A program made the position numbers and the translations under genes. A DNA stretch of 64,000 nucleotides from Albula goreensis (Eukaryota > Chordata > Actinopteri > Albuliformes > Albulidae). The stretch spans positions 15,723,670 through 15,787,669 of the forward strand of contig CM040764.1 in assembly GCA_022829145.1 (NCBI GenBank), written 5' to 3'. A model generated the notes under the pieces. The model was given only the letters and a program-made list of their open reading frames with translations. It made no database searches and had not been told where the DNA came from. Positions 1 through 12,300 of this stretch are shown one piece after another (the first letter of the stretch is position 1; each line of letters begins with the position of its first letter).

Positions 1-1080
1 GCACTGCCTTTCAGCTGTCATCAGGCATATTACTGGAATGTTCTCTGAGCAAAGTGCCCACCCCCCACTCCCATCATACCCCAGTACCGCTGCTTTGTCT
101 TTCTCAGGTGGACGCTAAGAGCTTTTTGTGCAAGCCACATTCACTCAGCACCTGAGACGTGCTCTACTTCTGCTTGCCGATTTTCCTGGCACATTATGAA
201 AGAAAAATTGCAGGAACCACACAGATAATGTACCTCCAGATTTTCAGATTTCTATTTTCTCTTTAAGAACACAATGCATTCTCTAAATGGGTCTGTTCCT
301 TTCACTCTCCCCGGCTTTGTCTTTAAGTGCTCTTGCCACTTTATGGACAAATTATCAAGGTTCTCCCCAGGGATTTAAATCCTTAATATTTCAGAAATAC
401 ATTGAGCTGGGACATGCAGTACCTCCAGTTCTTTGCTGTTTGCGGTTATGGGGTCATGGACAGGTGTAATGTGTTTTGAAGGTTTTTGAGGGTACACTCC
501 AACACAATTTCTCACATTTACTGTAACATGTCTGGAGAAATTCATCATCCTTCCACAAGCCAAAAGCTCCCGCGCACCACCTCAAAGACAGCAGTGCGAC
601 GTCGAGCTGCCAGAGAAATCACACATTCTACCACCCGTGCTGCTCAGTTAGCATGTTCACAGCCAGCAGGGATACACTGTAAAGGTCTGTAGCACTCTAC
701 AGCTCCAAAAGGGCAGAGAACCATAGCGAGGGTGTTTGGTCACACAGAACGATATGGGAAACAAAGGCCTGAGACTGACTCATGGCATGGCAATGGGTGG
801 GTGGCAATGCTGGATTTTATAGTGTACGCTGAAGGAACTGCAAAAACAAATAATTAAAAAGCAAGCTCAGAGTGTGTGTGTCCCTGGAGTCCTCAGAGGG
901 GAAGAGTAAGCCTGTAAAAAATATATGTACAAATTTACAAAAGACCAATGAGTCTCATTTCCAGCGCGCCAAATCCCAAGCCATGCCAGCCCATATAGAG
1001 TGCTTAGCACTCTAATGAAGCACTAACAGCAATGGGGAAGAGTAGGGGTCCAGTTTTATGGAGCAGTAAAAAAACAACGG

Positions 1081-1290
1081 CATTCAAAATATAAATTCTG
1101 TCCATCCCGTCAGCCGGCCCTAATTTGCTCCATTTGCCTCAGCTGCAATTCCTGCTCTTCAAGTCGGCAGCCCTAATATTTCCTTATCCGCATCAGGCAG
1201 TTAATTTAGGGACTTACAAACAAGCAGAGAGCACTGCAGGGCAGTTCGCTTAAGTTTTAACTGCCAACAAGTTCTGGAGGGCAGCTCCTA
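1081..1290. promoter_or_regulatory. Candidate conserved non-coding element
   Basis: A block of mixed composition without repeats. It holds spaced homeodomain cores (CCTAATTTG, CCCTAATATT, GTTAATTTAG), an E-box CAGCTG and a GATA-like TTATCC. This density of core motifs in non-repetitive DNA is typical of developmental enhancers. Without an alignment to another fish the call stays tentative. Confidence 0.3.
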
Positions 1291-1724
1291 CTACGCGGAT
1301 ACTGGTCATTATGTACACTGCTCAACCTAAAAAGGGATTACATCGTTTATAACTGCCCTGACTGGAAAACGAAGAACATTGCGTAACAAGGAAGAACAAG
1401 ATAATGAGGAACCTGTCCTCTGCAATAACACCAATCATATCTCACCTTAGGGCCACTGGTTTACAAGGTCATATCAAATTCACTGGTTCAGATATACGTC
1501 CTGCCATTGTTTTAATGAAGGCTGAACATCTTACACATGTACTAAACGTAGAGCTTCCAGTCAACATCACAGTTCCCTCTCCTGCCCACCAACCCAACCC
1601 CCCTGCACGAACACACATACACACACACTCCCTCACACATGCTCAAATGCTAGCACAGTAATGTGTTATGTGGATTTAGTACACAAGATTACATTTTCTA
1701 ATTAAAAGTGTTTGTGAAATTTAG

Positions 1725-2110
1725 CAGCATTAGGCCAGACTCACAATTTCATAAATTAGAGCGAAGCAACACCTTTCCATATGGCAAATTAATGAAATCA
1801 AGACACCCAGAAAAAAGTATGGAGTGCTCAGTGAACGTCTGTTTCTGCGGCCCTAGTGGGAATTTCTAATAAAGGGAGCATGCACTTATATTTGTATGTC
1901 TCTTCCATTACCAGAGCTTTAAATAATAAAGTAAATATAATTCATTAAACCGATCACACTGTGACAACTCAAGACTGTGTTTATTATGCTAATGGAACAT
2001 GAAATTGAGAAAAAGACCTTTCTGCCAGTGGAATTAATTAATGAGCTTTAGAAAAGACATTGAGATGTAATTCATTTCCACGTAAGAATGTCTAATTTAC
2101 AGTTCCATGG
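1725..2110. promoter_or_regulatory. Candidate conserved non-coding element, homeobox-motif rich
   Basis: Contains repeated homeodomain-type cores: CTAATTAAAAG, AAATTAATGAAATC, TTCATTAAACC, TTATGCTAATGG and GGAATTAATTAATGAGC. No simple repeat or transposon similarity is visible. The pattern suits an ancient enhancer in the LMO4-PKN2 interval. Conservation cannot be tested from this sequence alone. Confidence 0.3.
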
Positions 2111-2499
2111 GTCTTCACACCACTGATTGTGTGAGTTGCAGATGTTCTACTCACAGCATGTTCCTCCACTAGAAATGAACACTCATTATATAAACAGTAG
2201 CTAATTAAACATAATGCAGTTCAGCTCCGATTCATTACTGCCGTTTCTTTTGGGTTGGCAAGGTCGATGGGAAAGTGACGTTGGACATATCACACATCTC
2301 CACGATTTCCTGTCAACTTTGCGTCTCACCTTACCTGAACTGTATCTGGAATCACTCCATGGGCCAATTGTTAAAATCAGGGCTAAAGTAAGAGAAAACT
2401 TTCAGTGCCTTCACTCCTGCTTTTTTAACTTTGATCTTCATCAAACCAAAGAAGAGCAACACAATGAATGCTTTTATCTGACCAGGTTGAGATGATCCT

Positions 2500-2960
2500 G
2501 TAACAATTACCTATTTGACTGCATTCTGGGAGTTAGGCCTCAAGGTGCAGAACTGACATAAACCACATTCAATGGTGTTTGCAGGAAAATGATTGATAAT
2601 CCATAAGCGGTAATTAAAATGAGTCAAAAAATGCATAACTTCTCTCAGTGGAATGGAGCAATCGATCACTAAGCCCTTGCACACGTGTACATATACGCAC
2701 ATTAATGAAGTTGCAGCCGCTCTCTGTGGGATCTCGGTACAAGTCCATTTGCAAAACATGCATCTCCACCTCCTTTACATATGGTATTAGGTTCAGTTTG
2801 CTCGGGCAAATTTGGCTTCCATTGTGATTTTATTTGGTTAACCCATGCCATATCATAAGAGCACACAAGAGGAGTTGAAATAATATTATTTTAACAGTCT
2901 GTTTATGCAGTGACTGTTTTTATATAGAGATATATATAACCTATCCTGATTCATGGTGTT
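2500..2960. promoter_or_regulatory. Candidate conserved non-coding element
   Basis: Non-repetitive block with TGATTGATAATCC (PBX/MEIS/HOX-like and OTX-like), GGTAATTAAAATG, an ATCGATC motif near 2661 and AATAATATTATTTTAA. The small reading frames across it have no recognisable product. Confidence 0.3.
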
Positions 2961-3334
2961 CATTACTCCTGGCACCGGGGGACTGAGTAAATATAGCCTT
3001 CCCACCTCAACTCCCAGTTCATATGTAACGCAGTTAAGGGCGTATAATACATTAAGGAAAAACAAATAAATGTTTCACAGGCTGGGTTTCGTGGGAAAAT
3101 ATTTAGCATCTGCTTTCCTGTCTCTGTAGAGCCACTCAGATATTGTAAAGGCCTGTGAACTTGAAAACCTGGAGAATGTTCTGGAAGCGAAGAGTCTGGG
3201 GCTTCATGGCCCTGCATTTGCAGTTGCACCATGGTGTGAACACCTTCTTTAGGCTCTGCAAGGCTGACAGTCAGTGACATGAGCAGTGTTAATTACTGTA
3301 ATGGCATGCGCTCTCATTAAGTCATCGTTTTCGT

Positions 3335-3560
3335 GTCCCGGGGCTGCCTCGCGGATGCCATTCGTCCCAGGCGGCTCCCGGGCACCTCGCGGCTTTGTGA
3401 AACGGTCTCGTTAATGAAGACAGCTGTTCCTTCCAGCCAGCTCCGCGGCCGATGCCCGGTGCAGAAAGGACGCTGGACACGCCAGCGTCCCCGCTGTCCG
3501 ACTGGTGCGCGGGACAGTGATGGGCATGTCAAAAATAGTGTCACGCCACAGGGTGGAGAA
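3335..3560. promoter_or_regulatory. Isolated CpG-dense patch (orphan CpG island candidate)
   Basis: About 200 bases are GC- and CpG-rich inside AT-rich flanks (for example CCCGGGGCTGCCTCGCGG, CTCCGCGGCCGATGCCCGG). A perfect 9-bp inverted repeat, GGACGCTGG...CCAGCGTCC with a 5-nt spacer, lies at 3468-3490. Overlapping reading frames on both strands (78-90 codons) are expected in CpG-rich DNA and show no known protein. It could be an unmethylated regulatory island or the promoter of an unannotated RNA. Confidence 0.4.
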
Positions 3561-3675
3561 TGTCGATGAGCAATCAGAGAGACCCACAAGAGTTCACCTC
3601 ACACACATCTCACACACGTCCATGCTCAAAAAAACAAGCACTTCAGCCAGGTAACAAAGGAATGCCATACATCCT

Positions 3676-3680
<5 letters not shown>

Positions 3681-3716
<36 letters not shown>
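3681..3716. repeat. (AC)18 microsatellite
   Basis: An uninterrupted run of 18 AC dinucleotides. It accounts for the HTHTHT run in a spurious small reading frame there. Confidence 0.97.
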
Positions 3717-3721
<5 letters not shown>

Positions 3722-4569
3722 CATGCAAAAATGCCCCACTTCAACCACAACAACATAAACACAAACATTCCCATTTTAAATATTCACAAGAACACTTCAC
3801 CAGTTCATGTAAAAAAAACTCCATTCCTTCATAAGAGACAGCATTTAAAGTAATGCTGGAATATGCAACTAAAGGGTAAACATGTTAAAATGTGGAACTA
3901 TATAGACAGAGCATAGTGACATTGTGTACCACTATGTGAATCACCCATGACAAAGCAAGTGGAACAATGAAGCTGTCTTGCTGAACCTGAAATACACAAT
4001 AAGAATAGTATCTGACCTTCAAGTGCACAGAACATAAACCTTGACTCTTTTGTTACATTCTCCTCCTGACAGAATATGGATTCTCCACAGAATAGAGCGA
4101 TATAGACATGTACATACAACATACAATCAATTTTGTTTTATCTTTATACTGTAGCTCCAGATATGGCTTGAACGACTGAACATCCCGTCTTTTCCCTTTC
4201 GCTCTGTGAATGTGTCCAACCCACCCACCCCCAGATCTCACATGTTTTTAAACCTTGAAATGTGTGTTCAATTAGGATCTGGTGAAAAGGATTAACACTG
4301 TATCTCAGATACATGACAATATTTAAATTGCCAGTTAGTGCTCCTCTGAAGAGCAGTGGCGGCCGCAGCAGTGAATGTAAATTAAAATGTCTGCTAAGGG
4401 TACATCCCATTTTGTCTGAATGTGTTAACCATAAAAGCTTTAATTCGGTTATCAGTTCAGGGATCCAGCTGAAATCGCTCCTCTTTATTGGCTCTGTCTG
4501 TGGCTGCCAGGGACAGCCTTTGAAAAACAAATTCCTGGGAATAAAGAGAGGGAGAGCGAGATTAATTTA

Positions 4570-5060
4570 TCATTAAGGCTGTGCTTAATTGAAGTCAATT
4601 CTGAACAAACTTGAATTCAATTTCGGCTCATTAAATTGAATGCGTCCGGTCTTTCTCCATGGAGACTTTGAGCTGGCTGTCATGAATAAGGGACTTACTT
4701 CAAAATTATTAAATTGAGAGTTTATTTGGTCTTCTCATGCCAGAGCTGCTTTGATGAGGTTTTCTGCACAGATGGGAGGGAAGAGCAGCTGGAGGAGAAA
4801 TCAAATTGAAACTAAGCCTTAGAAAATGGGAGAAAACTTGCGGCCTAATAATACTTAATAATTAAATTTCCACAAACAATAGCAGCAAATGAAGTGATCT
4901 ACGAAAGGTTGTGCGCAGTTATTTGCATAATTGACGCCGGTTCCCTGCAAATGAATAATGGAGATAATAAAAGGTGTCGCTAAAATTGGGCACAATAACA
5001 GCGAAACTTCATCAAGCCCGGTTCCCTGATTAATCTGCTCTTTCAAATCGGCATGGAGAG
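4570..5060. promoter_or_regulatory. Strong candidate conserved enhancer (octamer/SOX motifs)
   Basis: Contains a perfect octamer ATTTGCAT at 4921-4928, a SOX-like AACAATAG near 4876, a reverse octamer-like GCAAATGAATAAT near 4947, and a direct repeat CCGGTTCCCTG at 4937-4947 and 5018-5028. It also carries many TTAAATTGA/ATTAA cores and runs into a CpG-dense patch at 5.05-5.2 kb. No coding potential or transposon similarity is seen. The combination is typical of vertebrate developmental enhancers; function is inferred. Confidence 0.45.
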
Positions 5061-5200
5061 GGGGAACGCGTGATTAACTGCGCGACGCTGCGGCGGGCTA
5101 CCCGCCTGGTGTGCGCCGTCTCGGTCTGCCTTACAGCACCGCCATGGGCGCCCGCGATGCAGAGCCGCGCTGCAGCAGCGCAACCAAATCCACCGTAATT
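5045..5200. promoter_or_regulatory. CpG-dense patch next to enhancer-like block
   Basis: A short, GC-rich stretch (AACGCGTGATTAACTGCGCG, CTGCGGCGGGCTACCCGCC, GGGCGCCCGCGATGC) is set in AT-rich DNA. With the block just upstream it may form a CpG-island enhancer or the start of a non-coding transcript. No open reading frame of note crosses it. Confidence 0.35.
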
Positions 5201-5329
5201 GGCACTGTCGTTAACCCCTGAGTTTCCAGATCAAACCCTCATTAGCCTTTTTCCTGGCCCAGTTTCTCCCCCTTCACGTCCCCCTTTCAAACATGGCAGT
5301 GCTTGAGCTTTTGATGGTTAATCGCTATG

Positions 5330-5343
5330 GTTGCTCTGGAAAC
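5330..5343 (+). promoter_or_regulatory. RFX X-box-like motif
   Basis: GTTGCTCTGGAAAC matches the 14-bp X-box pattern GTTGCC-AT-GGAAAC at 12 positions. It lies at the downstream edge of the enhancer-like region. Motif matches alone are weak evidence. Confidence 0.3.
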
Positions 5344-7180
5344 CGAAATGGAACTTTCAGAGGGAAAGATTTGTTATGATGACCCATTGATAATTACCAT
5401 CTCAGTCTGTTTGTATGTTTATAAGTGCTCCCATTGGTTGTTGTTAATATTTGTATTCAGATTCTTTTAAAACAAAGAACATAAATTTTGTTTTATAGGT
5501 ACTTGGGGAAGGTAGGGGGAGAGTGAGCAGTTGGACATTTCTTAACATGTCTTATTACGGTCGTTTCCTTTTGTGCTTGGTACATCCAATTAAAAATTCT
5601 CCCCAGGTTCATTTTCGAACACACAGACACTTTTTAATTAAAAAATTAAAAAGTAGATGTAACTGTTAGATGAAAATTGCAAGGGCAATACCAGTTCATC
5701 TACCACAGAATTGCCCTAGGTTTTCCTTAAAATGCAGATGACATTTTTAATTACAAGTAACACACCCAATTTTTGCATTTAAAGATTTCAGAAGGAATGC
5801 AAAATTCAATAAACTCTTCCACAGCAAATTAATGCAAATTAAAACATGGAACTCATATCTTTTCTGGGATCTACCAAGCCCTCAGTAAAATAGTTTCTTT
5901 GGCTAAATGAGCCATTGAAGAAATACAGAAAAGTAAACAACCTGGAATGGAAAAACATTAATGAAGGAGAACAATGGAGACAAGCTTATATGTATTTGAG
6001 CAGCCTTGTTTGATGGAAAAGGCTGGAATTCCATCAATATTTGTCTTTAATTTTGGCCCACAATTGAATGCAAGTGCTCATGTTTCTCTTCACCAACAGT
6101 TTCAGCAACCAACATTAACTTGCCAAAGCTTTTCTTGTGGAGAAAGTACATACAATTCTCTCACAAATAAATGTACATAAAACTTAAGGACAAATTTTGA
6201 TTGAATCTCGGCCAAAGACAATTATACAGTTTAAGGAGTTATGAGGGCTGTGAATTATGGTTGAGTATATGAATGCTGTTTTATATCACCATGGTAAAGT
6301 TCAGTTTCATTAGGTGTGAGACTCAGATAACATTTAAGCACTTTAAGGAACCAAACAGGTTTGTAAAAGTCAGCATGGAAGCAGTGTATCATCGCAGGGC
6401 CAATGTAGCACGTTAGCCAGCTGTGCTGTGAGACAGAGCAGGTTTGATACCGTGGAAGCAGCTTCTTGCCTGGAGCGCTTGCAGATTTTTGGTAACGGTA
6501 AACCCACACCTGTCAACGTCGCCAGCATGAGAAAAGCACCTTCCCACCAAGTACAGAAGAGGGGTGACACGGGGAACAAGCTCCAGTGACGGAGACACGG
6601 GTGAAGATCAAGCAGACTGCCCCGAAGGTCGATACCAACACTTATTCATGTTGGGAATTCGCCTACAGGGGGATAAAATGTCATACACTAATGCACATTC
6701 ATCGTATTTCTGTTTCCACTGTGAACGACGCAGTAACTCTAGAGTACGACAATGCTGGAATATGCAAAGAAAAAGCCAGTTTTATAAACCCAGTGCTACA
6801 TTCTCATGTGAACCATGCGTAAATCACTGAGCTGTTACTTCAGGTGCCCTGGGCTACGAGCACTCTGTGTATATTACAGGAATATACAATATCCAATTTA
6901 CACATCGGGATGTGGCTATTCATGAGCGTTCTCAGATATTCTCATATCAACCACAGGCTTCATACCGCAAAGCTCTCAATCCCTAAAATAATGCATGACA
7001 TATATTTTTAATACTTTTATTGTGTTCCAAATTGTGTCTACAGTTCATATTCAAATTCATTTAGATATAATATAACAATATAGGGAAGTGAGATTTCCTT
7101 TGGAAATAAATCAAATTCAAGCTGTGAAATCAAATATAATGCATTTTAAAAATCCACATAATATAAGTGAATAATCCATT

Positions 7181-7234
7181 CATTGAGGAGGCATCAGAAA
7201 TGGAATTTCTTCATCCATTGAGGAGGCATCAGAA
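7181..7234. repeat. Two-copy direct repeat, 35-bp period
   Basis: CATTGAGGAGGCATCAGAA occurs at 7181-7199 and again at 7216-7234, separated by 16 bases. It appears to be a small local duplication. Confidence 0.9.
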
Positions 7235-8749
7235 TTTCATTTTTGGTGCCATTCAGACTGTTTCATCATGTTCCAGGGTTTTGTTTTTTTATTTCTTTCT
7301 ATTTAATATCAAGTATGAAGTTGTATCTTCTGATGCAGTATGTAGTTTAGAACATGAAACATTCTGAGCTCTTTATGTCTTTTCACAATTTTTAAGCATG
7401 GCCTGTAAATCATTCATGATACAGAGAAAATACTATGGAACAGATACTCAAAGGAAAGCTTGTTAAAAATAAGAACCCAACATGCGGCCATTTTAAAAGC
7501 AGAACAAAAAGCTACACATATTCCATATGGCTTTCATCCTATGATCTAAATTGTAAAAAGTCCCAAATAAGTGTTGTTTCCTTGCTATTCAGGTATTGCA
7601 TCAAGACGAACATATGAATGAACTTGGAAATAACTGTTCATTAAAATGAGACTATTGATTTGAAATTGGGTCAAAATTAAACTTTTATTATGTCCAGGAC
7701 AATAAGAAACAGGTCTACCCCAAAGTGAACCATTTACATCAGAGAAAAATTCCAGGGTTGTTCCAACTCAGACAATACCAGGGTTCAGGTGTCATGCTGG
7801 TAAATATATGATGAGATGGACTATGGAAGGTGAGGGAATTAGACCTGTCAAACCGCAGCATGCTGTGGCAAATCAATTTATTTTGTCACATGAATAAATA
7901 TAATACATAGCATGAGGCGACAGGATAAGTGACGTGTTACCCTGAATAGTCTGCACTCTTTCAGTGGGAAACTTCCTCCTGTAGGCGAGGCCTTAAGTGG
8001 AGAGGATTCTTTGAGCAAATATTTGAGAGTGATGTGTAACGTTGTGCAGCTGGGTGTTACCCAATCATTGTGAATACCTGAGCTCTGACTCATCTGCCCA
8101 GGTTACTGAATATTTAAACATTCTCCTGCTCGTTTCAACACACCACTTCTCATTCCCTCATGACAAAGATAAATATTGGCAGTTTTACCTCAGCTGCTAC
8201 ATCATTAACACATAGTTATTCTTTACTCTGTTCTTTTTCCATTTGATTACACTTATGTCATCTTACTCAGCCACATTTGGGTATGTGATTGTGTTCATCT
8301 ATAGGTATCCTTGATTTTCCTTGTACATTATCAACACATATGGAAAACCCCGGTTTCAGAAAGTAGAAGTATTAACATGCCCTAAATCAATATGTATACT
8401 AAACTCCCCCCTTGGCCTGATCTCCCTTGCAAGAGCTCATTTCATCACTCTACCTTGTTAAACAAGGGATAAATAAAATATTTTTTCTCACAACAAAAAT
8501 ATGTATATAATACATTGTTCATCATATCTTCCTAAGCATGACTGGTGAAATAAAAATCAGGTCTAATATTATTGAATCAAACCCCCAGTCCAGACATACT
8601 GAAAGATTAAAGCAGTGCAGCGCTGCCTCTCTGTGCATCCATAGACCTGAGCGGTAGCATTCGCCCTTGCACACCTCTGAGAATATGGAGGACTTTAAGG
8701 AGTAAATACAAGCATATATTCATTTCCAAAGCAGCATAAGGTACCAGTG

Positions 8750-8880
8750 GTTTACAGCAACCAACAATAAATAATGACCTAATAAATTATAAGTCAACCA
8801 ATCTATTTTCAATCTGGCCCATGCAGGCTGGTAATTGACAAACTCCCCACCCAGAAAAATATGATTGATGATGAGACATG
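8750..8880. promoter_or_regulatory. Candidate conserved non-coding element
   Basis: Non-repetitive block with AATAATGACCTAATAAATTATAA, GGTAATTGACA and ATGATTGATGATGAG, a dense set of homeodomain and PBX/MEIS-like cores. No reading frame or transposon resemblance. Confidence 0.25.
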
Positions 8881-10138
8881 ACTGGGGAAACAGCAAAGGA
8901 CCCTAATACACATTTACATTCATTCCATCCCTTTTGTTCTTCTGCAACCTTCTATTTATTTATAATGTTCATTTTCTCTGGTAGCTGTGTAGTGAGACGA
9001 GTCATGCAAACAAGAAGCAGTCAGAAGTCTGTTTATAAAATTAAACCCTTACAGAAGTGATGGGACAGATCCATGAAGACAGACTTTAAATGTGAGATGT
9101 AATTAGATAAAAACAAGCATGGGGAAAGAGGTGATGCTCATTCAAACTGACACATTTTCACTCATGCATTATAGTCAAACTCTGGCTTCTGGAAAGAGGT
9201 GTCTATTGCCTTAAATATTTCTAGCTTTGCAAGTTTTTGGGTATGGACCGTACCCAAGTTTGTGAGTTTGAACAGCCAGAATGTGACACACAGTTCTTTC
9301 TTTGTGTGTAAGCTCAGACAGATCAACATAGCAGTGATGTTGTTGAAATGTAAATAAGAGAACACTATTTATATTTAAGGATCTTGCAGTGCATTAGTTC
9401 ACATTATTAACAAGCTGCAGTTCAGAATAGCTTAAATTGCATTGTATATACTCTGGTTTAAACTCATATTTGTTTAAACTCTGACAATTAAACTTTCCTC
9501 AGTTGCATGTGCATCATGTACAAAATCAGATATTATCCCAAATCAGTTTCATGTGTTTTCTGATTACTTTTTCATAACACAGCGCCAATACCCACAACAA
9601 GGATAATGTAAGACAGTTTAGGATGTTCTATAATTAGCCTTACTTTAGTCTGGTACAATAGAAATAAATTCATGCCATTTAGTGATTGAGCTGTGGATCA
9701 CAGATTGTTTGCAATTATGTGTGGTTGTCATGGAGAAAGCATGAGCCATAGAAATAAGAGTGAGGGAAATGGAGGCATAAATTCTATATTGTTAGGGCAC
9801 CATTTCTCATACATCTATGTGTTTCCTCACACCAGTTAAATAGGATGACTTCTGGAATAGAAGATGAATTACAGAAGTTTGTCTATTTTGTGTATTATAT
9901 GGTTGTAATCTCCTTTTTAAATGTCTATTATGGACATTTTAATGGGATAGCATATAGTAAAATTTTCAGGGCTAAATACCTCATAGCTAACTCAGTTCAT
10001 ACTTTTGTCCTTTTTGGATCTGTTTTATACTATTCTCATAATCTATAAAATTAGTGGTGCTCATTCAAATGTTTTATGTGATCGTTTTGAGACGGTTATG
10101 ACTGCAAGAAATGAGTCAGTAATAGAAGTTATGGTGTT

Positions 10139-10157
10139 TAGCGCCCTCTTTTGGCCA
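10139..10157 (-). promoter_or_regulatory. CTCF-like motif (minus orientation)
   Basis: TAGCGCCCTCTTTTGGCCA on the plus strand. Its reverse complement keeps the CCAnnAGAGGGCGCTA core of the CTCF motif. It lies 1.5 kb from a stronger plus-oriented match. Confidence 0.35.
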
Positions 10158-11617
10158 ATACACTGAATTATATTTTCCACTTTTTTCCTCAGAATTTCTT
10201 CAAAGCCTAGCTGTTTCCACTGCCTCACCGTACCAACAATGAAAAACTGTTCAGCATGAAGACACTGTCCAGTTCTGAACACTTTACTTTTTGTAATAGC
10301 CGGTTTATAAATCAAACCCAGTTAAATATAATGCTTAGCACTACTTTAGTCCAAGCTTTGATTTCCATAATCTACATCATGAAATCACACAAACAGAACC
10401 CAGACTTCAACTCATGGCAGTCCCATTTGTTTTAAGCAGCACCTGGGTAATCTCATTTATAAAGCTAACGCTCTGACTCGGTCAGCTAATCCACAGTGTT
10501 GCGTAATCGTGTTTGTGCTATCAGTTTAGGTCACTTAATTCAGCAGTCTTACCCTGAGCAAAGTTTCCATAAAGATGGAAGGGGCCGCTGCCAAATCCGG
10601 ATCGGGGAATCCCTTGCCTTTCATAAGCCAGACAGCACACTACCCCTGACCTCCCTCTGCTTATCATGGTGGGAAATTCAGGTAACAGAGTCAGAGCTAC
10701 AATACACCATATCTCCCCTCAGTGGCTTCTATAACAGTCAATAACCAATGTGACTTTAAAAGATGGTTGGCAGCTCCCTGGCTGTGTGTATTGCCATTGT
10801 TGCCATTTCCAGTCATCACACAGCCGTGCTGCTCCTGCCAGTTTTCCACTGGCCTCATGTGAATATGTATAAGCGTATCAGTCGGGTGTGTAGAAATTCG
10901 GCCTCATTTCATGGAACTCACTGGGCTTTTGCTTTGATATCCCAGTTCATCAGTGTCCTGCCCCTCATCTCATAACTAGGATTCCAACTCAGGTGACAAA
11001 ATCCAGGCATGTGAACGCAGATGACCTGATCCTGCACACAGCACGATATCCTGACCCGGGCTGACCCCCCAGGAAGTCAATGATTACAGCTTCAGACCAG
11101 CCTCCTCCCGCCCAGGAGTGTCCTGATTAGCAGCTGATGGGCGGCTCAGTCAATCTGCTGAAGGACCACTAGCTCCAGCACGTCTCCAGGTCGTGTCATC
11201 TGTGTCACACAAAATCCTCTGCTCTATCAATTTTCCTTGCAAAAGAGTTCTCATGACAACTCTGTGTTCTGAATTTTTAAATACCTCAACAACATGGTAA
11301 AATAATTGTGGTATAATCCTTCAGTAATTAAACTATGTTATGTGTTTTTAGAGATAAAAGAAAACCATTCAAATTGTTCAATATATTGTTCAATGCAGTG
11401 TGCAAAAATATTCCAAAAATGTAAATTTCCAAAAAAAAATGACAATATGCAAATATATACAATAGAAAAACCAACATAAAATATCATATTATGATGAATA
11501 CAAATACAAATATGTCAAAAATAACAAACACAGTCACATCAGTAAGATTTTTTTTAAATCATCGTAAATTAATAAACTTACAGGTTACCGTTGTCTTTTC
11601 CTTGTCTTAATACGGTT

Positions 11618-11636
11618 TAGCCACAAGGGGGCACTC
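11618..11636 (+). promoter_or_regulatory. CTCF-like motif (plus orientation)
   Basis: TAGCCACAAGGGGGCACTC closely fits the vertebrate CTCF core CCACnAGGGGGCnC. It lies about 3.4 kb upstream of the pkn2 start codon and points toward the gene. Confidence 0.45.
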
Positions 11637-11751
11637 CTACAATGTCATTCTAGGTTTTGGTGTTCGGGATTTCAAAAGAAAAAATCGTCCTGAAGCAATA
11701 TCTCTTAAATGCAAAGTTTGCATACGAAAAATGCCGTAACTACAAATATTC

Positions 11752-11806
11752 CATTACATTACATTATAGGCATTTTGCAGGCGCTCTTATCCAGAGCGAC
11801 TTACAA
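11752..11806 (-). mobile_element. L2-type LINE / partner SINE 3' tail fragment
   Basis: Read on the minus strand this gives GTCGCTCTGGATAAGAGCG, a stem with the GGATA loop, followed by a tail of ATGTAATGTAATG units. That stem-loop with a TGTAA-type tail is the conserved 3' end recognised by L2-clade (UnaL2-like) LINE reverse transcriptase in fishes, and is shared by the SINEs it mobilises. Only the tail remains, so the insertion was severely 5'-truncated. Confidence 0.65.
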
Positions 11807-12204
11807 CTCAAAGTGCATTAAGCCGGGAATGAGAGTGCTAAAATAAAAATACATTAAAAAATTGTTGGTATATAGTAAAGAGCATGACATAACGGATACT
11901 GAACTGCATACTGTTGCACTGAGTATCCATAAGATTAATTAATTAATCTGATACTCATCTTGAAGACGGTGAAGAAATTGAGAATTCACAAACCCTCAGA
12001 GGGTTTCTGACTTTAAATGCTCAATAATTTCATGGATCTTAAGGTCCTTATTTTATAAGACAATATTTTTTAAAACCTGAAGCACCTGGAATCAAGAATA
12101 TGACAATAGAGGCATAATATTTTTAGTATTTTATTAAATGTAAATATGTAGGCAGGGAAAATACATCATGTAGTTTTATACCGAACATGAGGCTTACATG
12201 ATAA

Positions 12205-12300
12205 AATTCCTTCAAAGAACCACGAAAAGTGGTTCTAAGTATTCAAATCCAGACCCGCAATATTCTAAAGAACCAAAAAGAATGCATTTACCAATCAAAC
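12205..12300. repeat. Possible degraded MITE-like palindromic repeat
   Basis: AGAACCAC-GAAAA-GTGGTTCT forms a hairpin, and AAAGAACCAAAAAGAA follows about 50 bases later. Fish genomes carry non-autonomous elements built from such AAAGAACC/GGTTCTTT palindromes. Ends and target duplication are not recognisable. Confidence 0.25.

Noticed and set aside
3333-3589. Overlapping 78- and 90-codon frames on both strands at the CpG patch
   Set aside because: Stop-poor frames on both strands are expected in GC-rich DNA; no protein similarity seen.
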